The notes beneath the pieces were generated by a model, which saw only the letters and a program-made list of their open reading frames with translations, did not search any database and was not told the DNA's origin. The translations under genes were made by a program, and so were the position numbers. A DNA stretch of 64,000 nucleotides from Gracilariopsis chorda. Lineage: Eukaryota > Rhodophyta > Florideophyceae > Gracilariales > Gracilariaceae. Positions 22,285-33,249 of this stretch are shown one piece after another; the first letter of the stretch is position 1, and each line of letters begins with the position of its first letter. The stretch covers positions 1-64,000 of the forward strand of contig NBIV01000319.1 in assembly GCA_003194525.1 (NCBI GenBank), read 5' to 3'.

Positions 22285-24465
22285 CTAATCGCAAACATTT
22301 AGGTTATCGCAATCGTTCGGAATATTGGCCGCTAAGTCCGCGCACTTCGGTAGATTGGCAGCAGTCAGCGTTGTTGATGTTTCATCCCCAAATACACAAT
22401 AAACCTCTCTAACGTTTGTGGAACCCGCATTTGCTAAGAAATCGCACTGCGCACCGCACTCCGTACTACATACTGAGTTCTCATCCAAGTTCAATACGTT
22501 CTTCACACATGCAGATGTTGCTGGACAACATTTTCCGCTGTTGCTATCCGTACCGCTCAAATCCATGAACACAGTATCGCACAAAGCCCTTTTGGAGGCA
22601 TTGCATATTGATGAGTCGACACACACACCTTCGATACAATCTTCATCGGCAGCGCAGTCGGTGTCATCTTGACATCCTCCTCCACACACATCTTCTTCGT
22701 CAACGTCGCCAAGCGTGCATTGTTGTCCATTGCATCTATCTTCACAAGCACCAATTCCGCCATCCTGCGGCGTGCAGATTTCTCCGCACGTGCTGCACAC
22801 TTCTCCCATTGGACTGGTAGTGTTAAAGACACATTCAACAGTATGGGTATCGCACAAGTTGCACTCGTCACATGGCGGCAACTCCTTCAATTTGCACGCT
22901 CCACCATCGCATTCGAATTCACCTGGGGTTATCGCATTGAAACACTCCACGCCATCACAACCAGTGGGTTTAGATCCGTCCGCCGAAGCCATGCACGCAC
23001 CACTGCTGCACTCGTTGCAAACCGGACAAGGAGTAGAAGTGACAGTTTCACATGATCCGCCCATACAGCTTTCCTTGAATGGACTGTTGTTATCACATCC
23101 TTCATCATCACATCCTGTAGGCATGGTTCCATCCGCCAATGCCATGCACGCACCACTGCTGCACTCGTTGCAAACCGGACAAGGAGTAGAAGTGACAGTT
23201 TCACATGATCCGCCCATACAGCTTTCCTTGAATGGACTGTTGTTATCACATCCTTCATCATCACATCCTGTAGGCATGGTTCCATCCGCCAATGCCATGC
23301 ACGCACCACTGCTGCACTCGTTGCAAACCGGACAAGGAGTAGAAGTGACAGTTTCACATGATCCGCCCATACAGCTTTCCTTGAATGGACTGTTGTTATC
23401 ACATCCTTCATCATCACATCCTGTAGGCATGGTTCCATCCGCCAATGCCATGCACGCACCACTGCTGCACTCGTTGCAAACCGGACAAGGAGTAGAAGTG
23501 ACAGTTTCACATGATCCGCCCATACAGCTTTCCTTGAATGGACTGTTGTTATCACATCCTTCATCATCACATCCTGTAGGCATGGTTCCATCCGCCAATG
23601 CCATGCACGCACCACTGCTGCACTCGTTGCAAACCGGACAGGGAGTAGAAATGACAGTTTCACATGATCCGCCCATACAGCTTTCTTTGAATGGACTGTT
23701 GTTATCACATCCTTCATCATCACATCCTGTAGGCATTGATCCATCCATGAGGTTTTCGCAGTCTCCGCTGTCGCACTCCGTGCACAAAGGACACGGTGCT
23801 GCAGTAGCTGTAACACACTGTCCGTTTTGGCAGCTTTGAGAGGTAGGTTTGTTGCCTGCGCAGCTTCTGGTGCTGCATTCCGTAGGCTGTAGCCCGTCCA
23901 TAACCGGCACACAAGCGGCGTCAGAGGTAGAGCACTCGTTACAGACGTCGCAGCTGATGTCAACTGGAACGTCTTCGAAATTGCACCAACGCCTAGTGGA
24001 ACACAGAGAACTTCCGCCAAATGCAGTATCTTCCTTTCCGTCGCAAATTACAACGCCATGCAAGAAGAGTCGAAGTTCGTCGGCGCAGCAATCGTCTATC
24101 GAGAATGTCGAAATTGGACAAGTGATGGATTCCGATGAGCCGGAGGCAGGCTTCTTACATGGGAAACGACCAGGACGAGGAATTTCGGAAATGCCCATTT
24201 CACTAGATGTCGAAATAAGGTTGACATGAATATCGTCGGCCAGCTTGCATGAGGGTTTGACGGTATACGTCACACTGAGATCTCCGTTCTCCAGAGTCAC
24301 AGTTACCGATCCAACGTCCACCCGGTTTCTTGAGGCGAGCAGGTCGACGGTGGTAGAGAAGGAGAGAGGTACATTCTCACAAGACTTCGCCAGGGCGAGA
24401 GAAGAGAGAGCCAACAGCACAGACAACTGTAGCATTGGTAGCGTTGCGGCGTGTTTGGATCTCAT
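22285..24465 (-). CDS. Secreted cysteine-rich repeat protein
   Basis: Intronless frame of 726 residues, the best host-gene candidate in the window. It starts with a signal peptide (MRSKHAATLP, then LQLSVLLALSSLALA, cleavage likely near AKS). The frame also has an upstream ATG at 24519, but the TATA box at 24552-24557 puts transcription start near 24523, and the downstream ATG gives a typical signal peptide, so I prefer 24465. Residues about 25-160 form a unique domain with few cysteines. Then come seven units of about 50 residues with a regular Cys pattern; the middle five are almost identical (GCDDEGC, ESCMGGSCE, PCPVCNECSSGAC). A different Cys-rich tail follows. Likely an extracellular or cell-wall disulphide-rich protein; adhesive or effector roles are guesses. 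No transmembrane segment is seen after the signal. Confidence 0.85.
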   Translation of the reverse strand: MRSKHAATLPMLQLSVLLALSSLALAKSCENVPLSFSTTVDLLASRNRVDVGSVTVTLENGDLSVTYTVKPSCKLADDIHVNLISTSSEMGISEIPRPGRFPCKKPASGSSESITCPISTFSIDDCCADELRLFLHGVVICDGKEDTAFGGSSLCSTRRWCNFEDVPVDISCDVCNECSTSDAACVPVMDGLQPTECSTRSCAGNKPTSQSCQNGQCVTATAAPCPLCTECDSGDCENLMDGSMPTGCDDEGCDNNSPFKESCMGGSCETVISTPCPVCNECSSGACMALADGTMPTGCDDEGCDNNSPFKESCMGGSCETVTSTPCPVCNECSSGACMALADGTMPTGCDDEGCDNNSPFKESCMGGSCETVTSTPCPVCNECSSGACMALADGTMPTGCDDEGCDNNSPFKESCMGGSCETVTSTPCPVCNECSSGACMALADGTMPTGCDDEGCDNNSPFKESCMGGSCETVTSTPCPVCNECSSGACMASADGSKPTGCDGVECFNAITPGEFECDGGACKLKELPPCDECNLCDTHTVECVFNTTSPMGEVCSTCGEICTPQDGGIGACEDRCNGQQCTLGDVDEEDVCGGGCQDDTDCAADEDCIEGVCVDSSICNASKRALCDTVFMDLSGTDSNSGKCCPATSACVKNVLNLDENSVCSTECGAQCDFLANAGSTNVREVYCVFGDETSTTLTAANLPKCADLAANIPNDCDNLNVCD
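22978..23752 (-). repeat. 153-bp coding minisatellite (5 near-identical units)
   Basis: The string GCCATGCACGCACCACTGCT recurs at 22988, 23141, 23294, 23447 and 23600, exactly 153 bp apart, so each unit encodes 51 residues without a frame change. Units differ by very few bases. Flanking units on both sides have diverged strongly. Confidence 0.95.
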
Positions 24466-24551
24466 GGTCAGATTGTTAAAGTTCTCAAACTGAAGTCGTG
24501 TTTGATGAGGTCCGCGCAATTCGGGGGCGGGTTCAGCGGAGGTTGAAGCGG

Positions 24552-24557
24552 TATATA
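24552..24557 (-). promoter_or_regulatory. TATA box of the secreted-protein gene
   Basis: TATATA (minus strand) lies 87 bp upstream of the preferred start codon at 24465 and only 33 bp upstream of the first ATG of the frame. Confidence 0.55.
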
Positions 24558-24599
24558 TTCTGTTTCAGGATTGCGAAATACCAGAGATATCGCTGCTTG

Positions 24600-25284
24600 T
24601 GGTCTACCCTTGTACGTGTATAGAGATTTTGTAAGGACGAAGCAGGCAACGTCTAAAACGCTTGAGAATACAGTGACCTGTGCAGTAGGAAGGTTCACGT
24701 CATAGCAAGGAGCGCACTGAGCTCTTAGATTTGGCAAGCGGCTGGCAGCGCTGATATCCAATATCCGCCGTTCCGGGTGGGCAGATATCGGATACCTGCT
24801 TTAAAACTTGGCGGTCTGCGATACGTAGTTTTAATATATTCTAGAGGGGACATTGAGAGTTTAATCGGAGGCGCACGTTCTTATGCCTGATTTACGATAC
24901 AGACTCTTGGTAGATAGGTCTAGAATTTGGCAGCGCAGCATGAGCATGAAGAAGTTAACCGTTCAAACTGTAATTCGGTGGATGGACTCGCGTTTGTCCA
25001 AGGTCGCATGAGTTTCGGAAGCCGTAACTTTGCTCTTCGTCAACGTTTTTTGAATTCTGACAGCTTACTACAATAGCTCAATAAGCATAATACGAGGAAG
25101 GTAAGTTTCGATACAAGTTTCAATACAACGGTATGGCGGTTTAGAAAGGGGAAGAGAAACAACCGCCATCGCCAAACAAAGCCGTTTTCACAAATGAGTT
25201 TTATTCGTCGCACGTTCGCGAAGCGGCCGCATGAATTCAAAGAGACTTTAATTGAGGAAACGTCTCTGCTGTTGCACGTTCAAC
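24600..25284. other. Intergenic, no gene recognised
   Basis: Upstream region of the secreted-protein gene. Only short unassigned frames. Confidence 0.4.
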
Positions 25285-26500
25285 GCTTTCGCAAAGAAGT
25301 GCACGGCTGAATGCATTGCGTGGGCGGCGGCATCTGTCAACCGTTCTGGGCATGAAATTAATCTTGTGGAAGCAGAGGTCGGCGACGCTGAGTTTGCATT
25401 TCTTAGACTGGCATTATAGAATTCATACCGATTGGACAATCAACGGCAATGCTGGTACCTTTGGCACCAACGGTATATAATATCTGAATATACAATGATC
25501 CCTCCGGAGACACGCACGCACGCAACTTATTCATAAAGGCCAAAGCGCCTTTTTTTCGCTCTTCGCTACGGAGTTTTGGTGTCAGTGGTACGGGGTACTT
25601 GTCACTATGACGCACGTGCCGATGTGAGTGCCAATTAAAAGAGCGCGTGCCGACGCAGTGCTTACAGTCCCCGTGCTGACGTCACTTGACGCCCGTTTGC
25701 CGTCGGGTTGTGCCCTCCGTGCCGAATAGCCAGCAACCTGTTCCCGATCATACAGCGCGCACGCAATCGAATTCATTAGATTGTTAGCGGTATAGGGATA
25801 ACCCCAATTTGACGCTCAAGACTGATGCAAGCACACGCCTCGCAGCTTTCAAGGCGAGCCAAATAAGCTACACGTACATTAAACATTTGCTGACATGCGG
25901 CGCTACAGTAGTACAAGGGTACCCTTGGGAGTGCGGTATGACACTGGCTAATAAGTACCCTTCGTAATTGTTGAAGAACAGATCTCCCACGATGATTATG
26001 CAAACAATTAGGGTATATGACCCATTGAACATATCTGTTTCGATTTTTCTAGATCTCCGGAGCAACACCAGCACCTGTTGCAAGACTAAATTAATACTTT
26101 CGCGCGGCATAGATACGCCTCGCAACTTGCATTTGCAAATTGCAAGGCGATCTATGCCTGCATGAGTCCAGAGCGTCTCATCAATTAACTCGATTGCGTG
26201 AGCGCTGTCGGCGCGTCCAAACTGATGCGCTGTACGCTGCGTGCGTGCGTGTTTGTCGTGGTTATCAAGCTGCACGTGTCTCCGGAAAGATTCGCCAAAA
26301 ACTAAAACCCGACAGGGCATATATCATACGCAGATACGAACACTGCCACCCGGTTGATTGTAACAATCGGTATAAAACGGTAGTCTAACAACTGCAAATT
26401 CAACGTCGCCGACATCCGGTTCCACAAAAATTACATGCGCACAACGGGTGATAGATACCGTCGCCCACGCAATGCGCTCATCGGGGCACTTTTATTCATG
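25285..26500. mobile_element. Long inverted-repeat (foldback/MITE-like) element
   Basis: The left arm near 25312-25455 matches the reverse complement of about 26337-26475 in the same order. Shared blocks include GCATTGCGTGGGCG (left 25313, right 26461-26474), GTCGGCGACG (left 25379, right 26404-26413) and ATACCGATTG (left 25425, right 26364-26373). A weaker match continues inward (TCCGGAGACACG at 25502 and inverted near 26276). About 880 bp of non-coding sequence lies between the arms. Long arms with no transposase suggest a non-autonomous DNA element, possibly MULE- or foldback-like. Outer ends and target duplication were not resolved. Confidence 0.65.
26106..26158. repeat. 53-bp hairpin inside the inverted-repeat element
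   Basis: GGCATAGAT at 26106-26114 pairs with ATCTATGCC at 26150-26158, and further pairing (CGCCT...AGGCG, GCAA...TTGC) continues inward. Confidence 0.7.
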
Positions 26501-28170
26501 ACAAAATGTATCTTAGCCGATGTTTTGAATCAGCAATTAACAGCCCAATCGTTCGCAGCATAGCCTTACACTGCTTCTCAATCCTGCACTGGCGTCTGAC
26601 CAACACAGGAATAAGGGCACTCTAAGAGCACAGCATTGGTAATCCCTAGGGGTACAACGGTACCATCGAAAAGCAATTCTACCACCCTTTGCTCGAACTC
26701 TCACGAGGAACAGATGCGCATATGCGTTTTGCATTCTCACAACTTAGAAGCGCATCAAGATAGAATAACCCTGCAACCAGACTGTCTGTGCCCGCCTATC
26801 TCCACCTCACGTATCGCCTTAACCTTGCGCACTGCTACTTCACAACGCTAACGGAGCTCCTGGCTATGACGCGAACCTGACTACAGATCACTGAATTCAC
26901 ACGCGCTTTGGACGTTGCCTGCTTCATCCGTAGAAAACTATGTAAGCTGCAAGCAGTGATACTATTTTTCGCAGCCTGAAACCTTATATGTATCGCTTCA
27001 AACCTCTAAACACCGTGCGTCGATAGTGCGAAACCAAGAGAGAACTGACAAGCGCAAGGCAATCATCACCGTGGGCTCCTGAGTCGTCTCAGAGCTGTCT
27101 CAACGAAAGCGGCAGATATCTCGGTGTCGACCATATGATTGTGTGTGCACTTCGTATTCCAGAACCGAGATCGATGCTTGTAGAAATGCAGCCGAATTTA
27201 CAGAGATACAGGATGGGTGGCTTCGTCGACACAATGCCAGCAAAGAGACGACAGGAGGAGGGGGAGGAAACATACTATTTTTTCTTATTGAAGAAGAGGG
27301 TCTCGAAAGAAAAAGAAGACCGTTTGCTTTGGATTCAAAAGCGACGTGATGCCTTTGTGCGATGAGACGCGTACGTGTCGAATTGATATTGACCATTGTA
27401 ACTGAACAAAGGCACGTATCCGAATTGACCAGAGCATGCGACGGTAACTGACAAGGGGAAAGGTCAGGGTAGAAACATGTAGAGGTAGAGAAGAAGGGGC
27501 GCGTGTGAGTTTACAAGAGAAGCGATAATGCTGAGAGTAAAGACAGGAGAGGGCAAAGGACGACGAGGGCGGACTTCGGGCAATTGTGCTTACTGCTTTG
27601 TTCTCAGATTACATATTGGTGTCGGTAATAGAAATGGAATAAAGCCAACCCGCATTTTGAATAAGGGGAACCATGGGTATCTAGCACGCGTATCAGCCGC
27701 CAACCTGGTTCAAGTAATTGCAGCTACTTGAGTTCCAGTTTGTTCAAGTCATGTCCCACATACATTTGTGGCATCACTGAGGTTCACGGCGCACGACCTA
27801 GATTTGGTAGCTGGTTCTCGACCCAGGCGTCAAAACCAGAATGGCTTTGTTGCATGGCAACCCGGTGGCATTCTTTAGTGTGGCCCTCTGGGTGTAGGGA
27901 CGGAGTGATGTAAAAAAGATGAGTTGTTACAGGGTGGCGGTGGCACCAAGTCGTACGGCGACATAAACATGAGTATATGATACCGCTAATTCTGCCCTGA
28001 GCGATAAACCAGCAATGGCAAAATGCCCAGTGACGGTGCGCCGTCGTCAGTGGGAAGGCCAGATCCATGTTGTTACAGTGTCGCGGTGGTTGTCTGTTAA
28101 AAAAGCGGGTATCGATGGGAGAGAGGATTTCGGATTTGAGCCAGACGAATAGTGCAGCCTGTACCAAAGG
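26501..28170. other. No gene recognised
   Basis: Small frames only, for example plus 27135-27365 (76 residues, Lys/Glu/Arg-rich end) with no known domain. The part just left of 28171 should be the 3' end of the hAT element that pogo interrupts. Confidence 0.35.
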
Positions 28171-28172
28171 TA

Positions 28173-30394
28173 GCAGTAAGAAGGGCTTAATTTGAGCAAG
28201 GGCTTTATTTGAGACGGTGCAACTGCAAATGACGTAATCTCCTATCCCAGCGCTTCCACTAAACCCTGGCCCAAGATTCCCACACCTTTCAACACCGCGC
28301 CCAACTCCCTTCCCCTCCACCCAAGAACATTTGCTGCACAACCATGCCACTTTCCATGCAGCGCCAAACAGCCCGTCTGAAACGCAATTTCGAACGTAGA
28401 AGCAAAGAACAAGCAAACGGCATTTGCGTAGTAGCACTCTTCAAATTCGGCTGTAACCCACGAAACGTTGCATCATTCTGTTATCTTTCACGTGCGACAA
28501 CCTATCGCTTGTTCCAAGCAACAAAATTGACAAACAAAACCAAACTCCACACATTCCTGAATCCTGCAGACTTTAAACCAAGTAGACCAACCACTCTAAG
28601 CCGAACAGAAGAAAAATCGATTGTTAAACGCGTCATTTATGCAAATCAGCGCGGATTTGCATTTGATGCAAACAAAATGAAAAGTCTAATCCCATATGTA
28701 ACCGCCGATGGACGGGTCGAATACCAGCGTAGTGCTCCCTCTGATCCAGCTATTCGTTCATTTCGTGCACGGAACCGTTCTCTAACGTTTGGGTACGCCG
28801 AAGACATGTCTCATAAGTACTTTGCCGGTGAGAATATCGAACATGTGGAGACGCTTAGTACATCTCTAACAGATTTAAAAAAACAAGAAACTAAACTTTT
28901 TCGAGATCCAGATTGTATCTGGAATCTAGAAAAAAAGCTGTGAATTCTTTGCATGGTCGCAGATTGAAAGTATTTTCGGCTTTCAGTAGTCATATTTCCG
29001 GCAGATGTCATGACCTGAAAGAGAACGGTCAGGATCTCACTGCCGTTGTGATTGGCTCAAGCTCTGGAAAACGTGCACCACCTTTTCTTACTGCAAAAGG
29101 AAAGAAGTGTATGCCGAAGTGGATGGAAGAAATCAAACAATATACTGTTACTATCTTGTCTCCAAAATACAAGTAGCTTGGCTACAATACCTGGATTCCA
29201 ACCGGTACAGTCCTTCGATGTTCACCAAATAGAAGTATGTATCGTGCAACTTTGACACATGTCGTGAAGCATTTCGCAGAATTCGCGCGTCAGTTCGTGT
29301 CACCTTCAAAGTCACTATCGCTCTTGCCTGATGGGCAAAGCTCTCGCAAAGGTACAGACGGGTTGGTAGAATGCGAGAATTTTAAGATACATGTCATTCA
29401 AGTTCCGCGAATACTCCACATTTCCTTCAGCCTTGTGATTCCCATATTAATAAACATTTCAAAAAAGAAACGAGGTCAGTTCGTGATGTTCTTCTGGGAA
29501 GCAGAGAGTTTTCTCATGGCAATGTGTGTTTCAAAATGAAACTTTCCATTGCTGGCTATGGAAGAATTACGCCTGAAGTTGTGAAGAAGAGCTTTGTTGA
29601 CGTTGGAAGGTGGCCGATGGATAACATATTCGTGGACAGACTCCGTGATAAATTGGTAATGCGAGCTGATTCGAAGAGTCAGAAAGGTGAAACGGATGCA
29701 GTTGAGGTGAGATCTTCCAATCAGCTCCGAGCCAATGACGAAACAATTTACCGAAAGATCCGGAACGCATTATCTACTCACGTTAATCCAACTGTCGCAG
29801 TCACAGAAGTAGAGAATACCCTCCAGAACAGCCGCTCAACAAAACGAGTTATATGGGAAGCAGCGCCATTGCCTGCTCCAGTTTGTGTGGTCCGCGGAGA
29901 AGTTGTCAGTGATGGCGAAACCCCGGCTTTACGACGCACTCAGAGCACGGTTAATGAAAACAAGCATCCGCAAAACTCCACCATCATAAAGAAAGAATGC
30001 GATGCTTTACCACGGAAAATAAAGGAGAGAAAGAAGCGCTTGTATCTGAAGTGTTTGGATGAGAATCTGCTGCCGCTGTTTAAGAGTGTGGGGATGACAT
30101 TATGCCGATAAGTAAGTTAGTGAGACGTCGACAAACAAAACAAGGACGTGAAAACTTCCGGGTTGAGCTAGAGGAGGGACCACAAGTCCCAAGAGGCACG
30201 CGCAGATGGCGCATGCCTCGATAAGTGGCAAAAGAAAGCGTTTGGGATGGCGGCAGCGTCGTCTCAAATAAAGCCCTTGGCCTCATTGCACCGCATTTTT
30301 GGTTTACGGGATGGGATATTTTGTGCCAAAGCAGCTTCAAAATCGCCTTTTTCTGAAGCACAGTTTGTGTCTCAAATTAAGCCCTTCTGACCGC
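28173..30394 (+). mobile_element. pogo/Tigger-type DNA transposon, full length, inactive
   Basis: A 2222-bp element flanked by the dinucleotide TA (28171-28172 and 30395-30396), the target duplication of Tc1/mariner/pogo elements. The left end reads GCAGTAAGAAGGGCTTAATT; the right end inverted reads GCGGTCAGAAGGGCTTAATT, a 24-bp terminal repeat with two mismatches. A second, perfect 20-bp inverted repeat CAAGGGCTTTATTTGAGACG lies inside at 28197-28216 and 30260-30279. The outer and inner repeats share the core AAGGGCTT.ATTTGAG, so each end carries two related binding-site-like motifs. The gene inside is frameshifted. Confidence 0.9.
28344..30111 (+). pseudogene. pogo-type transposase, frameshifted
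   Basis: Fragments in three frames read in order. 28344-28943: N-terminal helix-turn-helix part and the linker with NPADFKPSRPTTL. 28913-29176 and 29237-29539: the DDE_1 catalytic domain, with RLKVFSAF, VVIGSSSGKRAPPF, and the second aspartate motif LLPDGQSSRKG. 29524-30111: the tail, with GRITPEVVKKSFVDVGRWP. The first catalytic motif, normally NLDETG, is spoiled at the frame change (NLEKK). One in-frame TAG lies at 29174-29176. The family is assigned from motif order, the TA duplication and the terminal repeats together. Confidence 0.8.
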
Positions 30395-30410
30395 TAACCC
30401 TCACAAGAGC

Positions 30411-32048
30411 TTAATTTGGCAGACATTCATGCGCCTCAGAAACTGCCCAAAACATACGTTTAAAGTGTGATTTTTTGTCATTCACGTTTTGTTCGGGGAC
30501 ATCAATTGGAACATTCCCCAGGTTAAGGTGCAAGAAAATTGACATATATACCAGAGAAGCATCAATTCTGTTACACTTTGAAGTTAGAAACCATCCGCCG
30601 TTTCCGAAATCACGCTCAATCTCAGCGGAAGAAACTGAATGACTGAGAAACGACTTGGCGACCACGCTCAGATTGGGATACTTCCCTTGCTTTGGCTTCC
30701 ACCATTGAAGCAGCCCACTTGAACTAAGCTCTACAGCCCTTAAACGCTCACTGTCTAGGTACACATCCACCTCGCTTTCTACAATATCCTTTAAACTTGC
30801 GGGTACAATATCTTCATTCATGTCAACACTTGTGAACTCCTCAAAGTCCCACATCCGTTCTATCTTACCTTCCTTTTGTACATCAATACAATCTAAGCCC
30901 TGCGGGATATTTGATAGAATGCCTCCCTCTGCAACACGATTGGGTTCCCTTGCCTTCGCAGCCTTTTCAAAGAGAAATACGATATCATCTTTGCCTTTTG
31001 TACGCTGCTGCTCCGCTTCGAAGTAATCCAGAATATAATCCAAACAATTCAGTTTGCGATACACTGGATGCAGAAACACCTGCATCTCCAAAATGGGGGA
31101 CCTTGGTGTCCCAATACAGCCATTGAAGAAATGTTTAAGTAAAGATTCTTGGAGAAGTTTTCGCGTGAAATATGTGAGTTGCGAAAGATCATCGCTCTCT
31201 CGCAGCAAGGACCTTTTTAGCTGGGGACTATAAGACTCTGCTGTAGAATCTTAAATAGACAATGCCCTTTCGCAGTCCGGTAGATATTTGAACAGTCGAC
31301 AAAGGCCACGGAATGCCTCAATACCAGCAGGAAACGTTGTAGATTGCGATTGTTTCATAATTTCAGCTACAGGAAACATGAGCGAATAAAGTTCAATCAG
31401 CTGCTGATTTTCTGCCTTAAACAGAAACTCCTTCATCTCATGTCGCTTGTAGTGCTTTACCAACCCATCCCATAGTTTCAGAAATCGTTCCTAAAGCCGA
31501 ACCGTAGAAAGCCACGTATGCGAAACGTCTGAAAATAGTTTGAGATTCTTCTTTGTTGCTTCGTACTGTCCATCCTCAAATCGCTTGGGCATAATAGTAC
31601 TCTTGTTAATGTGCTCCATGATTTTCTTCACATCTTTAAAAAGACTGCATTCGGCCTGGTTCTGCACATTCGATGAGGATAAACTAGTTCCAAATGCTTC
31701 CACCATGGCACATTTCAGCAGATGTGGCATGCACTAATCCAAGTAGACGGGCAAGATTTTCGAGCGAAGCCGTTTTACATCGGATCTGCTATCCGAAATG
31801 GAGCCCATTACATTGTTTGGTTCCACATCAAAATCCATTAGTACCTTATTAAGTCAGAGGTGTAAGCACCAAAAAGTCTTCCACTTTCTAGAAGAGTAGC
31901 GCACGGATTGAAATGTCTTATTGCGAGCGATTTGGACTTCAGACACCACTGTTCGTCAGTAAGAAAGATTCGAACGCCAAAACACTTTGCACAAGACAAA
32001 AGCAAGGTCCAGAGGTCCATCGGCGAATGAAATTAGGGTAAAGATGTA
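30411..32048 (-). pseudogene. hAT transposase, middle and C-terminal part
   Basis: The last fragment (31208-30411, 265 residues) ends with a clear hAT dimerisation domain: WWKPKQGKYPNLSVVAKSFL, then SSAEIERDFGNGG and SLVYMSIFLHLNL. Upstream fragments at 31463-31251, 31730-31491 and 32020-31838 carry the rest in decayed form, with stops between. At 32048 the gene is cut by the Helitron; its N-terminal part resumes at 38814-39310. The stop codon is 15 bp from the pogo insertion at 30396, so the original 3' end of the hAT element should lie left of 28171. Confidence 0.8.
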
Positions 32049-32226
32049 TCTCAACACCCCACTCTTAATGATTTACACATGTATGAGGGGGGTGTTGTTG
32101 ATTGACGGGGGTTTTAGGGGTTTTTAGGGGATTTCAGGGCATTTCAGGGGATTTTAGGGGATTTTTTCTCCACACCCCACTCTTAATGATTTACACATGT
32201 ATGAGGGGGGTGTTGTTGACTGACGG
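32049..32226. repeat. Duplicated Helitron 5' terminus around a G-rich tract
   Basis: The first ~60 bp of the Helitron (32049-32107) recur at 32167-32226 with few changes (TCTCAACACCCC versus TCTCCACACCCC). Each copy has inverted arms ACACCCC/GGGGTGT. Between them, 32105-32166 is a tract of about six G runs spaced by TTTTA-like sequence (period about 10), resembling degenerate telomere repeats and able to form a G-quadruplex. Confidence 0.85.
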
Positions 32227-32600
32227 GAGGCGTTGCGCCACAAATTCGCTTTGCACGCCCCTGTTTGCGCATGCAAATCACTCATTTGGCGCAACGCCTC
32301 CCCACCATTATAAAAATTCAGCAGCAGCAGCAACGCGTTCAGTTAATTAGCCGCTGCTGCTGCATGTTGACTGTGAAATGGCTGCTGAATGGCTTGCAAT
32401 GCAATCAAATTGTAGTGCCAGCCACTCAGCAGCAAGAAACCAGCGGTTCATTTCGACACGTAGCAAATTGCACTGCGCCAGTGCAGTGCATTCCAACACG
32501 TGGCAAATTGCACTGCGCCAGTGCTTTGTATACTGAAGTTTCATTGCAGACATGCTTGCAACAGACGTATATACTGCACTGGCGCAGTGCCAAATGCATC
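32225..32600. repeat. Cluster of inverted repeats in the Helitron 5' region
   Basis: Three nested structures: GGAGGCGTTGCGCCA (32226-32240) with TGGCGCAACGCCTCC (32287-32301); GCAGCAGCAGC (32321-32331) with GCTGCTGCTGC (32353-32363); and a repeated unit containing GCACTGCGCCAGTGC, present twice directly 40 bp apart (32463-32484, 32503-32524) and once inverted (32576-32597). No gene is seen from here to 33249. A TATA-like AAATATAAG lies near 33059. Confidence 0.75.
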
Positions 32601-33249
32601 TCGCTTGCTGACCCTAACCACTATTTTGCATCCCATTCAGGCTTGGCTAATAGTGCAGTGTCGTAACCTTTTGCTACTTTGGGCACTGTTTGCTGGCCTG
32701 GGACCTAGGCAAGGCCGAGCTCGTGTGCAGGTCGCCACAAGAGTAACCCACTAAGTACCACGGATCTGGGAAACGTCAGGTGCTCCTCTGTGGCATACTG
32801 GTCGTTTGACGGCGATCAGGAAGTCTGAGGGTTTACCGGACCTAATACCAGCTTGCTGTGCAGGGTCCGGGGCGGCCGCCGTGTCGTACCTCTTGCGGCC
32901 GGAACGCACACTTCGGTGTGTGAGTAAAGGCAGACCAATCCTTACAACCGGACGCGGGTTAAACATCAAACGGCTTGAAAACCGGCTGGGCACAGTCCGC
33001 CCGTCATAATCCAACAGGAGTGTGTCGAGAGTCCCTGTGCTGTGCACGACTGCATTGGGTAAATATAAGCCTTGCAGCCTTTTTTATAATTGCTGCATGC
33101 GACGAGGCCCAGTGGGTGCAACGCAACAAACTGCAACCAGTTTTTCACTTTCAACTTTGTGTTTTATTGGGAATTACCCTGGAACTCTGGCAAATTTTTT
33201 AACGGTTTAAAAACATAGAATTGTTTTTTCTTTTCTTTGGTAAATTGAA

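Noticed and set aside
22978..23752. CRISPR-like array of regular repeats
   Set aside because: Units are contiguous 153-bp coding repeats without spacers, in a eukaryotic secreted-protein gene.
22715..23839. Plus-strand 374-residue open frame
   Set aside because: It is the antisense of the 153-bp repeats of the secreted-protein gene; its length follows from the repeat unit being a multiple of three without stops on either strand.
22929..24020. Second minus-strand frame of 363 residues
   Set aside because: Alternative frame of the same repeats with no signal peptide and no Cys pattern.
27784..28437. Minus-strand 217-residue frame across the left pogo end
   Set aside because: It crosses the element boundary and its terminal repeat, so it cannot be a single gene of either partner.
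32940..33010. HDV-like ribozyme suggested by CCGGCTGGGCA
   Set aside because: The strand needed to form P1 and the catalytic C region could not be found at the right spacing.
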